Part shown: in pieces, positions 23,150 through 32,146 of the stretch
How positions within the stretch are numbered: position 1 is the first letter of the stretch
How the letters are laid out: every line of letters starts with the position of its first letter
Assembly: GCA_934755305.1 (NCBI GenBank)
Contig: CAKVLD010000033.1
Span: forward strand, 1 to 32,793
Length of the DNA: 32,793 nucleotides
Direction of reading: 5' to 3'
Source of the DNA: an uncultured Clostridium sp.
GTDB taxonomy: Bacteria > Bacillota > Clostridia > Clostridiales > Clostridiaceae
The notes under the pieces: model-generated
What the model was told of the DNA's origin: nothing
Database searches by the model: none
Seen by the model: only the letters and a program-made list of their open reading frames with translations
Translations under genes and position numbers: made by a program

Positions 23150-24427
23150 TTGGAAGATGAAATTTATGAAAAGCTTAATAAAATAGAATCTTTAGAAGAT
23201 AGAATTCTTCTTAAAAATGTGTTAAATGGAGTATTTATAGCACTAGAAGAGTATACAGATAAAAAACTTAATTCAATTGAAGATAGAGTCTTTAGTGAAA
23301 TTAAGTACAAAAAGGAAAAGTACAATATTTTCTCAGGATTAATAAAAAAGGATAACATAGATTTAACTAATGACTTTTTATATCCTATTTTACCTTTAGA
23401 TCTAGAAGAAGATGTAATAGAAACACAAGATATTTTAAAAGCTTTAGAAAAAGCAGAACCTTTAAAGCTTTTTAAAGTTTTTATGAAATGTGATTATAAA
23501 ATGTTTAAGGAATTTTTAAATAAAGATCTGAAGTTTAAAGGGGTAATAGAAACAGATAAAAGAATTCATGAAGCAGATTTTGTAGTAAGAAAAAATAATG
23601 AATATAAAAGTTCTATAGAAAATCTTTATGAAAGTTTCATAAACAATAATATAGCATGGTCAACTATTAATAATCCTTATATTCATAAATTTGCAGATGT
23701 ATATATAGTAAGTGCAAGAGATACTATTGAAGCAGATGAAACTATAGTAAAAGTAGATGTGGATTTTGGGGAATATAGTAAATATGCTAATTATGACATG
23801 GTTCCTATGTGGAATATAAAAAAGCTTATTTTAAAAGGAAGTGGTTTCCCTGTACCATGTGAGGATAAAGTTAATTATGAACATACAATTTCAGTAGCAA
23901 AAGAAGGAAAAGATAATGGATATTTAGTTACTTTAAATAAACAGGATGTAAATTATGTAATGTTTAAAGATGAAGCCATAATAGTATCTTCCAAGGATGA
24001 CACTCCTCAAAAATGGGAAATTTTAAAGATTATATCTTTTGGAGAAGATAAGGAAAAAGATTATGAATTTAAACTTATGAGCAATGAAATAAACATAAAT
24101 TTCTCTAACAAATTGTTATTTAAAAATCCTTTAAATATAAGAACAAAATCAGAACTTTCAAGAGTTATTAATTCCTATAAAGCATCTGAATATTTAAGTT
24201 TTAAAGAAATAAGCCTTAAAGATAATGAAAATTTTAATGAAGAAACATATGAAGTTAATGATTTTATAATTGATGAAATAAGAGAGGAACAAATAAAAAG
24301 AAAAATGATTTTATATTTTCAACCAAAAGATAAAGAAAACTATTTAAACTTAGATATTTTAAGCTTTTTAGTATCAGAAGTGCAGCTTATTTATCCAGAA
24401 TATAAATGTGAAGGTAAACTTATATGA
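23150..24427 (+). CDS. Unknown protein, candidate baseplate component A
   Basis: This 425-residue protein is not recognised. The TTG start lies 8 nt after AAAGAGGTG. An acidic helical N-terminus (IYEKLNKIESLEDRILLKNV) leads to a predicted coiled stretch, then a mixed beta region with WSTINNPYIHKFADVYIVSA, VPMWNIKKLILKGSGFPVP, and a C-terminal half rich in short strands. No signal peptide or membrane helix is seen. It comes before a 232-residue gene that it overlaps by 4 bp (ATGA), so the two are made together. A cytoplasmic baseplate or wedge role (TssF/TssG-like pair) is inferred from context and from the large-small gene pairing only. Confidence 0.6.
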   Translation: MEDEIYEKLNKIESLEDRILLKNVLNGVFIALEEYTDKKLNSIEDRVFSEIKYKKEKYNIFSGLIKKDNIDLTNDFLYPILPLDLEEDVIETQDILKALEKAEPLKLFKVFMKCDYKMFKEFLNKDLKFKGVIETDKRIHEADFVVRKNNEYKSSIENLYESFINNNIAWSTINNPYIHKFADVYIVSARDTIEADETIVKVDVDFGEYSKYANYDMVPMWNIKKLILKGSGFPVPCEDKVNYEHTISVAKEGKDNGYLVTLNKQDVNYVMFKDEAIIVSSKDDTPQKWEILKIISFGEDKEKDYEFKLMSNEININFSNKLLFKNPLNIRTKSELSRVINSYKASEYLSFKEISLKDNENFNEETYEVNDFIIDEIREEQIKRKMILYFQPKDKENYLNLDILSFLVSEVQLIYPEYKCEGKLI

Positions 24428-25122
24428 GTTATATATGGAACTGTCTTTTAAAGGCAGAAGAAATGGGAATAGATAAAAATAAAATAGAATTTGTTAATGC
24501 AGAAATTTGCAGTCCATATATGGAAGTTTCTTTTGAAGATTTAAATACAAAGGTTTTACCAGAAGATAATAAAATAGAAGTTAATATTTATTATAGATTT
24601 TATGAGATTTTTAAAGAATTATTTGACATTAACTATGAGGAAGATAAAGAAATCCGTAATGTACTTTTAGATATAATATTGCACTTTTTAGGTAAATTAG
24701 ATTTAAAGTCTGGCATTTCTAAAAAAGAATTATATAAAAAGTTTATATTACAAGATATAAAGAACAAAGTATTTGGAGAAAATTTAGCAAATAATATAAA
24801 TGCTTTTAATAAAAGAGAGTTAGATTCAGTTTTAGATGGAATTCTTACATTATATACTACAGGAACATCTTTATATTTATTTAGAAAAGTATTAACAAGT
24901 GTATTTAAAGATAGCAGCATATATGTAAGTAAGGATAATGTGAAAAAGATATATATTTATTTAGCTGAAAAAAGAGATAGTTTAAAGATAAGTAAAATTC
25001 AAGGAATAATAGATACATTTTTACCTATAAATAATGAAACTTTAATATTTTGGGACAAACATTTTGGGATAGTTGGAGTAGATTCTACTATGATAATAGA
25101 CAATATGATTATGGTGGAATAA
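24424..25122 (+). CDS. Unknown protein, candidate baseplate component B
   Basis: A 232-residue protein, translationally coupled to the gene before by an ATGA overlap. Not recognised. The N-terminus (SYIWNCLLKAEEMGIDKNKI) precedes a beta-strand ENNKIEVNIYYRF-like region, then a mainly helical middle (ILHFLGKLDLKSGISKKELY) and a C-terminal FWDKHFGIVGVDSTMIIDNM. 'L..A...G' and 'NI.YRF..IF' motifs are reminiscent of small phage baseplate proteins, but that is weak. No export signal is present. Its coupling to component A and place before the Hsp70-like gene suggest a complex made of these products. Confidence 0.6.
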   Translation: MSYIWNCLLKAEEMGIDKNKIEFVNAEICSPYMEVSFEDLNTKVLPEDNKIEVNIYYRFYEIFKELFDINYEEDKEIRNVLLDIILHFLGKLDLKSGISKKELYKKFILQDIKNKVFGENLANNINAFNKRELDSVLDGILTLYTTGTSLYLFRKVLTSVFKDSSIYVSKDNVKKIYIYLAEKRDSLKISKIQGIIDTFLPINNETLIFWDKHFGIVGVDSTMIIDNMIMVE

Positions 25123-25151
25123 AAGTTATTTTAGCGAAATAGGGGGATAAG

Positions 25152-27749
25152 ATGAGTTTTTATACATACAAATTACACAAGGGTAATAAAGAAGATATAT
25201 CAAAAAAGACATATAAAGAAAAAGATTTAAGGCTCATGACTACGGTTAAGCTTAGGGAAATTTGCAATAAAGAGAAGTTAGTAAAAAGTATAGTTAACCC
25301 TTTAGATAAGGAAGAGCTTATAAGGTTAATTCTTAAATACAGAGGAGAAGAAGATAGTCTTTTTATAAATAAATATATTGAAAGTGGAATAGATAGAGTT
25401 CAAGAGTTTTTTGATAAAAGCAAAAAAGAATTTGAAGAATCAGAAGAAATAGATTATCCAGGTAAAATAACTTTGTATAATGACTTAGCCCTAGAAGTTT
25501 ATGATGATTATACATTAAAGGTTAAGGAGGATCTTATAGAAGGAAATGTACTTCTTGTAGATAATACCTTAAAAATTTGCACTATATTAAATGTAAAAAA
25601 ATACAATAATAAATATTTTTTGGTGAAAAGTGAAGAGATAAAAATTAGAAAATCAGAAGGCACACATTATAGTTTACTCTTATTAAATAATAAAGATTCA
25701 GAGCTTATATATCACATCTATAACGGAGAGACAACTTTAGAAAAAACTATAATGAAAATTAAAACTTTAAACTTATTAGAGCTAGAAGTAAAGGATACAG
25801 AAGAAACTGATATTCCACTAGCAATAGATTTTGGAACATCTAATACAACAGCAGGAATTTTTATAGATAGAGAAGTTTTTAAAGACTTAATTAATACAAA
25901 AATAAATGATAATCACAAAATAAAACTTGTTGAAGTTTATAACAAAGAAAATAAGAATTTAGAGCTAACACCTTTAATTCCAAGTGTAGTAGGAGTTAAA
26001 AATGTGCATGATGGAAAAGTAGATTATATCTTTGGTTATGATGCTTTAGAAGAGGCAAAAAGAAGATATATAGATGATGGACTTACAATATTTTATGACA
26101 TAAAAAGATGGGTAAGTGATTATGAAAAAGAGGAAAAGGTAGTAGATTCAAATGAAAGTACTTGTTTTATTAAGAGGAAGGATATTATAAAAGCTTATCT
26201 TTTACACATAATATCTTTAGCAAATTCAAGGTTTAAATGTAGATTCAAAAATATTTATATATCATGTCCATCAAAACAAAAATACAAATTCCACAGTTTA
26301 TTTAAAGATATTTTAAAAGACTACACCTTAGAAAGTGAAAATATTTTAGAAGAAAGTGTAGCAGTGCTTTACAATACAATTTCAGATTTAATAGAAAGAA
26401 AAAGATACAGGCAAGGCGAGTGGTACAAAGCCTTAATTATAGATTGTGGTGGAGGTACTACAGATCTTTCAGGATGTAGTTTTTCTATAAAAAATAATAG
26501 AATTTCTTACAGTTTAGATATAGAAACTTCTTATGAAAATGGAGATACAGATTTTGGAGGAAATAACCTAACCTTTAGAATAATGCAGTTTATAAAAATA
26601 TTAATGGCAAAAAGTTTAAGTCATGAAGATGCAGCTATAAAAAGAGCTATTATAGATGAGTTTAATATAGATATTTTTAGATTTGTAGATAAGGAAGGGA
26701 TTAAAGTTTTATATGAAACTTTAGATGAGGAATATGAAAATACAGAAAACATAATTCCAACTAAGTTCAAGTTATATGAAACAAGAAGCAAGGAAGATTA
26801 CTCAAAGGTTAGAAGTAATTTTTATTTTCTATTTAACCTAGCAGAGAAAGTTAAGAAGTTATTTTTTAGTAATCCAGATATTTTAAATGTAACTTTAACA
26901 TGGAAGGAAAATTTAAAAGATGATAAGGAAATAATTACCTTTGATAAATGGAAGTTATCTTACCTTAAAAATAATGAATTACAGGTATTAAAAGAGGCGC
27001 CAGAAATCTCACTTAATATATATGAAATAACAACCTTAATAAAAGGAGATGTTTATAACATTATAAAGAAGTTTTTAGAAAGTCTTTATGAAAATGATGA
27101 ACTTTATGATTATTCCTTAATTAAGCTTACAGGCCAATCATGCAAGGTAGACATATTTAGAGATGCTTTAAAAGAATTTATACCAGGTAGGGTAATAGAA
27201 GTAAATAAATCTAAAAAAGAAGTAAAGGAAGAATATGAATTAAAACTTGCCTGCATAAAAGGTGCTTTAAAGTATTTATATGCAAGAAACTTTGGTTATG
27301 CAGATATAAGTATAGAAAGCAAAACACCAAGCCTTCCATATAAAGTTACTGCCTTTACTCATACAGGAGAAGAAAAGTCATTAATTAATGGAAAAGATAT
27401 TAGAAAAGGCTCTATATCAAGGTTTATGGAGAGGATATTATTAAAGTTATATCTAAAAGCTTCAGATGAAACAGTTAAATATGAATATAATTACACCTTT
27501 AATGAAGAGAATTTAGAGAAAACTGATGCTTTAGAAATTTCTAATGAATATCCAAAGATAAATCAACATGAAACAGACAACATAGAAAATAATGAAGTTA
27601 AGTTCTTTGCCTGGGCAGAGGAAGAGTTATGGGGCTTTTATGTACTAGCTATTTTAAGAAAAGATGATGAATTATATAAGGCAAAGGAAGAATTTTTCTA
27701 TTTTGAAAATGATGAATGGGAAAAGAATTTCTTTGATGGATTAAAGTAA
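25152..27749 (+). CDS. Hsp70-like actin-fold ATPase with extra N-terminal domain
   Basis: An 865-residue protein with an ATG after TAGGGGG. Residues ~22-66 resemble a SAP-type helix-extended-helix (LRLMTTVKLREICNKEKLVK). A beta-rich part follows to ~215. The Hsp70/actin ATPase begins at D226 in IPLAIDFGTSNTTAGIFID (phosphate 1); SVAVLYNTISDLIERKR is the connecting helix, ALIIDCGGGTTDLSG (D431) phosphate 2, and IKLTGQSCKVDIFRDALKEF the adenosine motif. All nucleotide-binding signatures are intact, so it should hydrolyse ATP. No DnaK-type substrate-binding domain is seen; the last ~150 residues form a different, beta-rich end (VKFFAWAEEELWGFYVLAI). With the J protein at 18933 it forms a dedicated chaperone pair, possibly standing in for ClpV in sheath recycling or aiding assembly. 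Confidence 0.85.
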   Translation: MSFYTYKLHKGNKEDISKKTYKEKDLRLMTTVKLREICNKEKLVKSIVNPLDKEELIRLILKYRGEEDSLFINKYIESGIDRVQEFFDKSKKEFEESEEIDYPGKITLYNDLALEVYDDYTLKVKEDLIEGNVLLVDNTLKICTILNVKKYNNKYFLVKSEEIKIRKSEGTHYSLLLLNNKDSELIYHIYNGETTLEKTIMKIKTLNLLELEVKDTEETDIPLAIDFGTSNTTAGIFIDREVFKDLINTKINDNHKIKLVEVYNKENKNLELTPLIPSVVGVKNVHDGKVDYIFGYDALEEAKRRYIDDGLTIFYDIKRWVSDYEKEEKVVDSNESTCFIKRKDIIKAYLLHIISLANSRFKCRFKNIYISCPSKQKYKFHSLFKDILKDYTLESENILEESVAVLYNTISDLIERKRYRQGEWYKALIIDCGGGTTDLSGCSFSIKNNRISYSLDIETSYENGDTDFGGNNLTFRIMQFIKILMAKSLSHEDAAIKRAIIDEFNIDIFRFVDKEGIKVLYETLDEEYENTENIIPTKFKLYETRSKEDYSKVRSNFYFLFNLAEKVKKLFFSNPDILNVTLTWKENLKDDKEIITFDKWKLSYLKNNELQVLKEAPEISLNIYEITTLIKGDVYNIIKKFLESLYENDELYDYSLIKLTGQSCKVDIFRDALKEFIPGRVIEVNKSKKEVKEEYELKLACIKGALKYLYARNFGYADISIESKTPSLPYKVTAFTHTGEEKSLINGKDIRKGSISRFMERILLKLYLKASDETVKYEYNYTFNEENLEKTDALEISNEYPKINQHETDNIENNEVKFFAWAEEELWGFYVLAILRKDDELYKAKEEFFYFENDEWEKNFFDGLK

Positions 27750-27779
27750 TTAAAGATTAAGTAGAGGGGGGAAAAAGAT

Positions 27780-28559
27780 ATGTTTGAAAATAATTATCCT
27801 TTATTTAGTGCAGGAAGAATTTTAAAAACAGAAATGCTAGAAGAACTTAGAGACTATCCTAGGGAGTTTTTTAATATAAGATTTAGTGAATATTCAGATG
27901 GAATAATCTCAGGTTGTGATATAGATGTTACAGATAATTTTATAGTAGTGAAAAAAGGAATAATAAAATATGGTGGACTTATTTACATACTTACAGAAGA
28001 CAAGCCTATTAGATATGAAAATAACAATAAGTTAGTTTGTTTAAAAGTAAGGTTTTTAGCAAGTATAAGAGATAATGATTTTTTAAAAAACTCTACAGAA
28101 GTTTATATAGATGAAGAAATAGATAAAAAAGAAAACGAGATGGAGCTTTGCAGATTTAAATTAAGAGAAGGAGCAAAGCTTAGAGTAGATTATACTAGTT
28201 TTCAAGATTTTGCAACAGAGTTTGACACAGTAAATATAATAAATGTTCCTTATGGAGCTATAGAGGGAAGTAGTTTATCTCCTAAAATTACAAGATACTT
28301 TGGAGAAGAGCTTATAAGATATGACTTAAAAGATCCATGGGATATACAGTTTGCAAGTACCTGTATTCAAAGCAAAGATCCAATAGAAAAGAGCATAATA
28401 ACTAATTACTTAGTATTTAAGATAAATATAGCAAGAAAAGAATATTCAAATGAAGATTTATATTATTATCTTGAACAAGCTTTAAGAAAAGCAAAAGAGG
28501 GTAATAATGGGGAAGGAACAGAAAGTAGAGGAAGGTATAAGAGGATATTAATAGATTAA
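27780..28559 (+). CDS. Tail-fibre/baseplate-like protein
   Basis: A 259-residue protein with an ATG after GAGGGGGG. The N-terminal 110 residues have the look of phage baseplate or fibre attachment domains: FNIRFSEYSDGIISGCDIDV, then NFIVVKKGIIKYGGLIYILT, i.e. a turn-rich 'Gil.Gc.i.v....i.v..G.i.~.G~.~~l' pattern. Further on is LRVDYTSFQDFATEFDTVNI, and an alpha-helical C-terminus (LYYYLEQALRKAKEG) ending in a charged tail. It directly precedes the vgrG at 28578. An adaptor between the baseplate and the membrane or spike (TssK-like) is a possible role; the identification is from pattern and context only. Confidence 0.55.
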   Translation: MFENNYPLFSAGRILKTEMLEELRDYPREFFNIRFSEYSDGIISGCDIDVTDNFIVVKKGIIKYGGLIYILTEDKPIRYENNNKLVCLKVRFLASIRDNDFLKNSTEVYIDEEIDKKENEMELCRFKLREGAKLRVDYTSFQDFATEFDTVNIINVPYGAIEGSSLSPKITRYFGEELIRYDLKDPWDIQFASTCIQSKDPIEKSIITNYLVFKINIARKEYSNEDLYYYLEQALRKAKEGNNGEGTESRGRYKRILID

Positions 28560-28577
28560 AGGGAGGAGAAGGTAAAA

Positions 28578-30014
28578 ATGAAAGAAGACTTTATAGCTTA
28601 TGATAACTTAAGGGTTTCCCCTTATAATGTAAAGTATATAAAAGAAATACACATAGAAAATGATTTAAATAATCATGCTACCTTAAAGTTAAATGCCATA
28701 GTAGATGAATCCTTAAAAGACAGTTATGTTGATAGTACAGATGAAGAAACAATAATGTCAGTTTATTGTGAAAAGGAAAATGGTAGTTATGTTTTATTTA
28801 ATGGAGTAGTTACAAAGGTAAAAACTAATGTAGACAATTATGTATATTCCTTATCTATTGAAGCAAAAAGCTACACATATCTAATGGACATAAATAAGGT
28901 AAAGAGGGACTTTCAAGATACAAGTATGACAACACATGCACTTATAGATGAAGTTATGAAATCTTATCCTACAGCAGTATATGACATAAATATTCCAAAT
29001 GAGCCTATAAATCAGTATATTCTTCAATACAATGAAACAGATTATGAATTTTTAAAAAGGATAGTATCAAAATATCACATGGGAGTAATAGCAGCTATGG
29101 AGCTTAACAATATTCATGTATATTTTGGAACACCAGAAATTGCAGTTAATCCTAAGCTTGAAATTAATAATTACACTATTTCAAAAGCTGTGGAAGAATA
29201 CAATGATATAAAAAACAATGATTTTGAAGGAGTTCCTGAAACTGATTTTATTACTTATAAAATTAAAACTGATGAAATATTTAACCTAGGAGAAAACTTT
29301 AATATAAAAGGTCAAAAGTTCTATGTAAGAAAAGTTGACTTTAATATGATTGATGGAAGTTTTAAAAACACTTATGAGTTAAGGCCAAAGGGTGGTTTAA
29401 TTCAAAAGAGGTTATATAACATGAATGTAATAGGGGTTTCAGTAAAAGGGTCTATTGCAGAGGTTAAAAGAGATAGAGTTAAAGTAACTTTAGATGAAGT
29501 TATAAATGTTTCAGGAGCAGCTTATTGGTTCCCTTATGCAACAGTTGCTGCTTCACCAGATGGTGGAGGATGGTACTGTATGCCAGAGATTGGAGAAAAG
29601 ATAAGGATGAATTGTCCAACTAAGGATGAAAGTAAGGCTTATGTAATAAATGCTATAGAGTCTTATGAAGGAAAAACAGGGGCTGGGGCTTCTGAGGATA
29701 GAATGTCTAATCCAGATAATAAATCACTTCAAGCAGTAGGTCAAGAAGTTAAGTTTACTCCAAGTGGTGTAAATATTACTTGTTCAGGTGGACAAGCTTC
29801 TATGAATCTTAATAAGGATGGAACTATAGATATAGTAGGGCAAAAGAATATTAATATAGCTTGTGCCAATAATTTAATGATGAGAGCAGAGAAAGATATA
29901 AGTATATCAGCTGAGAAAAGTGTAGATATTTTATGTGAATCTGGAAGTAACCTTGTTTTGTCTGAGGGAGATGAGGTTTTATTTACAGCTAATAAAAATA
30001 GAAATAATGGTTAA
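28578..30014 (+). CDS. vgrG: VgrG-like spike protein (core locus, first)
   Basis: A 478-residue protein with an ATG after GGGAGGAG. The gp27-like part (~1-290) has VKRDFQDTSMTTHALIDEVM and QYNETDYEFLKRIVSKYHMG. The OB fold (~290-370) has FPYATVAASPDGGGWYCMPE and IGEKIRMNCP. After a linker (SEDRMSNPDNKSLQ), residues ~395-470 form needle repeats (GTIDIVGQKNINIACANN and similar). It ends soon after, so no effector domain is fused. It is the best-kept spike in the window together with 30685, to which it is most similar (shared SEDRM/AEDRMGDPD linker). It is likely to be the main structural spike of this locus. Confidence 0.88.
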   Translation: MKEDFIAYDNLRVSPYNVKYIKEIHIENDLNNHATLKLNAIVDESLKDSYVDSTDEETIMSVYCEKENGSYVLFNGVVTKVKTNVDNYVYSLSIEAKSYTYLMDINKVKRDFQDTSMTTHALIDEVMKSYPTAVYDINIPNEPINQYILQYNETDYEFLKRIVSKYHMGVIAAMELNNIHVYFGTPEIAVNPKLEINNYTISKAVEEYNDIKNNDFEGVPETDFITYKIKTDEIFNLGENFNIKGQKFYVRKVDFNMIDGSFKNTYELRPKGGLIQKRLYNMNVIGVSVKGSIAEVKRDRVKVTLDEVINVSGAAYWFPYATVAASPDGGGWYCMPEIGEKIRMNCPTKDESKAYVINAIESYEGKTGAGASEDRMSNPDNKSLQAVGQEVKFTPSGVNITCSGGQASMNLNKDGTIDIVGQKNINIACANNLMMRAEKDISISAEKSVDILCESGSNLVLSEGDEVLFTANKNRNNG

Positions 30015-30043
30015 AAAATCAAGTTATAAGGAGGCGTATATAA

Positions 30044-30649
30044 ATGACTAATATAGATGAACAAATAGCTAAGGCAAAGATGGAAAAAAGAACTATTGAG
30101 GAAATAAAAAAAATAGAAGAAGCAAAGGCAGAAGAGAAAAGCAAAAAAATATCTTTAGATGAAGTGGTAAGTGGAATTAAAGAAGGAAAGGTAACTATAG
30201 AGGATGTAACCTTTAAATTTAAAAATTATAAATATCTAAATGGAAAAATAGAATTACCTATGCCAGTAGGATACTTTAGGGAAGTAATAAATACTGAGAA
30301 AAATGTTTCTTTAGTTAATGATTTGTATGGAATAAGTTTTACTGCTGCATATCTAGATAAAGTATTAAATACTCCAACATTAGAAAGTTTTAAAAAGGGG
30401 ATAGAGGAAAATATTAAGAATAACGGTTTTTCAGTTGAATGGCTTGAAGATGGGGAAATAGGAGAAAAAGATAAGTTATATTACGCAACATATAAAACTC
30501 CAACAGGTAGAGGCCCATTATTTAATGTTATTTTTTATAGATTTTTTAGAGGAACTTGCGTTATAGGTAATTATAATTCCTCTTACAAGAATATTGAAAA
30601 ATGGGAGTATTTAATTAAGGCAACTTTAAATTTTATAAAAACTAAATAG
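30044..30649 (+). CDS. DcrB/DUF1795-like protein, core locus
   Basis: A 201-residue protein with an ATG after AAGGAGGCG. A long charged helix (~1-55: AKMEKRTIEEIKKIEEAKAE) precedes a DcrB-like domain (~60-200) with GKIELPMPVGYFREVI, YGISFTAAYLD, TLESFKKGIEENIKNNGFSV and a final IEKWEYLIKATLNFIKT helix. The fold pattern is that of DUF1795 proteins that chaperone spike-linked effectors. It lies between two vgrG genes and parallels the cassette gene 6810, with low sequence identity. No signal peptide is seen, so it should act in the cytosol before firing. Confidence 0.6.
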   Translation: MTNIDEQIAKAKMEKRTIEEIKKIEEAKAEEKSKKISLDEVVSGIKEGKVTIEDVTFKFKNYKYLNGKIELPMPVGYFREVINTEKNVSLVNDLYGISFTAAYLDKVLNTPTLESFKKGIEENIKNNGFSVEWLEDGEIGEKDKLYYATYKTPTGRGPLFNVIFYRFFRGTCVIGNYNSSYKNIEKWEYLIKATLNFIKTK

Positions 30650-30684
30650 CATATATAAATTTAATTTAATAGGGAGGAGACAAT

Positions 30685-32112
30685 ATGGGGGTAGAAGAAG
30701 CTAGAGCTATAGGCTATGACGAAATTAGAGTTAGTGGGTTTAATTTAGAATATATAAAAGATTTAAAAGTTGATTTAGATATAAATGAGCATATTAAATT
30801 AAACTTAACAGCTGTTTTAAAAGAGTCAGAAGATGTAAATAATGTAGTAAATACAAAAAATATTGAAGTATATTATGGCAACAGTAGAACAACTATTTTT
30901 TATGGAATTGTTACTAATATAAGTGTAGAAGTTAGTGATAATGTTAAGAAAATAGAAATAGAAGCAAAGAGTATGTCGTATTTATTAGACATAAGAAAAA
31001 AGTCACGATCATTTCAAGATAAGTCTATGTTATTAAATGATTTAATTGCAACTGTATTAGGGGAGTATGGAAAAGTAAAATATGTATCAAATATACCTAA
31101 CGTAGCTATTTCAGAATTACTTGTCCAATTTGAAGAAACTGACTGGCAATTTTTAAAGAGAGTTATATCTAAATATAATCAAGGGATATTTGTTTATGCT
31201 AATTCAAATGAAATTGAATTATCTTTAGGTGTACCAAACCAAAATAAAAATATTACTTTAAGTAATTTAAAATATAAAGTTTATAAAGATATTAAGGAAT
31301 ATGATGTTTTTAGTAAAAACTATTTAAAGGATGCTAATGAAGTAGATTATATAACTTATGATATTGATACTTACAATATATTAAACCTTGGGGAATGCAT
31401 AAGTTTTATGTCAAATTCTTTCTATGTATATAAAGGAGTATATGAAATTAGAGATGGAATTTTAGAGAATAGATATAAGTTAAGGATAAAGCCAGGTTTA
31501 AGGCAAAAAACTGAATTTAATACTAATATTATTGGAAGCTCTATAGATGGAAAAATAATAGGGGTACAAGGAGAAGTAGTACAAGTACATTTAGAAATAG
31601 ATGCTTCTCAAAGTACATCTACAGCTAGATGGTTTAAGTTTTCTACTATGTCAGCTTCAAGTGATGGAAGTGGATGGTATTGTATGCCTGAAATAGGTGA
31701 TAGCGTAAAGGTTTATTTTCCAAGTAAAGATGAAGATGAGTCTTTTGCAATAAGTGCTGTAAGTGGTTATACACAAGGTGCAGGTGAAGCTGAAGATAGA
31801 ATGGGAGATCCTGATACAAAATATTTAAGAACAAAAAATGATAAAGAAGTAAAACTTACACCAGATGGAATAAAGGTATCATGTAATAGTGGACAAGCTG
31901 ATTTTAATTTGTCTTCTGATGGTACTTTAAGTATAACAAGTCAAAACAATGTAAATATAACAGCTAGTGAGAGTTTAAAGATAGTTGCAAATAAAAGTTT
32001 TTTAATTAGTGCAAAAGAATCCACTAGTATAGCCTGTGATAAAGGTGGAAAATTAGTCTTTAATTCTTCTGGAGAAATAGAAGAATGGGGAGCAAATGTT
32101 AATAACAATTAA
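30685..32112 (+). CDS. vgrG: VgrG-like spike protein (core locus, second)
   Basis: A 475-residue protein with an ATG after GGGAGGAGA. Landmarks: KKSRSFQDKSMLLNDLIATV and QFEETDWQFLKRVISKYNQG in the gp27-like part, KFSTMSASSDGSGWYCMPEI with GDSVKVYFPSKDE in the OB fold, a linker AEDRMGDPDTKYL, and needle repeats (GTLSITSQNNVNITASESLK) to the end. It has no C-terminal toxin. The gene is followed, as in the accessory module, by a family A gene (32147), so a spike-specific loading factor probably goes with each VgrG. Confidence 0.88.
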   Translation: MGVEEARAIGYDEIRVSGFNLEYIKDLKVDLDINEHIKLNLTAVLKESEDVNNVVNTKNIEVYYGNSRTTIFYGIVTNISVEVSDNVKKIEIEAKSMSYLLDIRKKSRSFQDKSMLLNDLIATVLGEYGKVKYVSNIPNVAISELLVQFEETDWQFLKRVISKYNQGIFVYANSNEIELSLGVPNQNKNITLSNLKYKVYKDIKEYDVFSKNYLKDANEVDYITYDIDTYNILNLGECISFMSNSFYVYKGVYEIRDGILENRYKLRIKPGLRQKTEFNTNIIGSSIDGKIIGVQGEVVQVHLEIDASQSTSTARWFKFSTMSASSDGSGWYCMPEIGDSVKVYFPSKDEDESFAISAVSGYTQGAGEAEDRMGDPDTKYLRTKNDKEVKLTPDGIKVSCNSGQADFNLSSDGTLSITSQNNVNITASESLKIVANKSFLISAKESTSIACDKGGKLVFNSSGEIEEWGANVNNN

Positions 32113-32146
32113 TAGTATAACTGTATTTTGGTAAAGGAGGGGGAAC

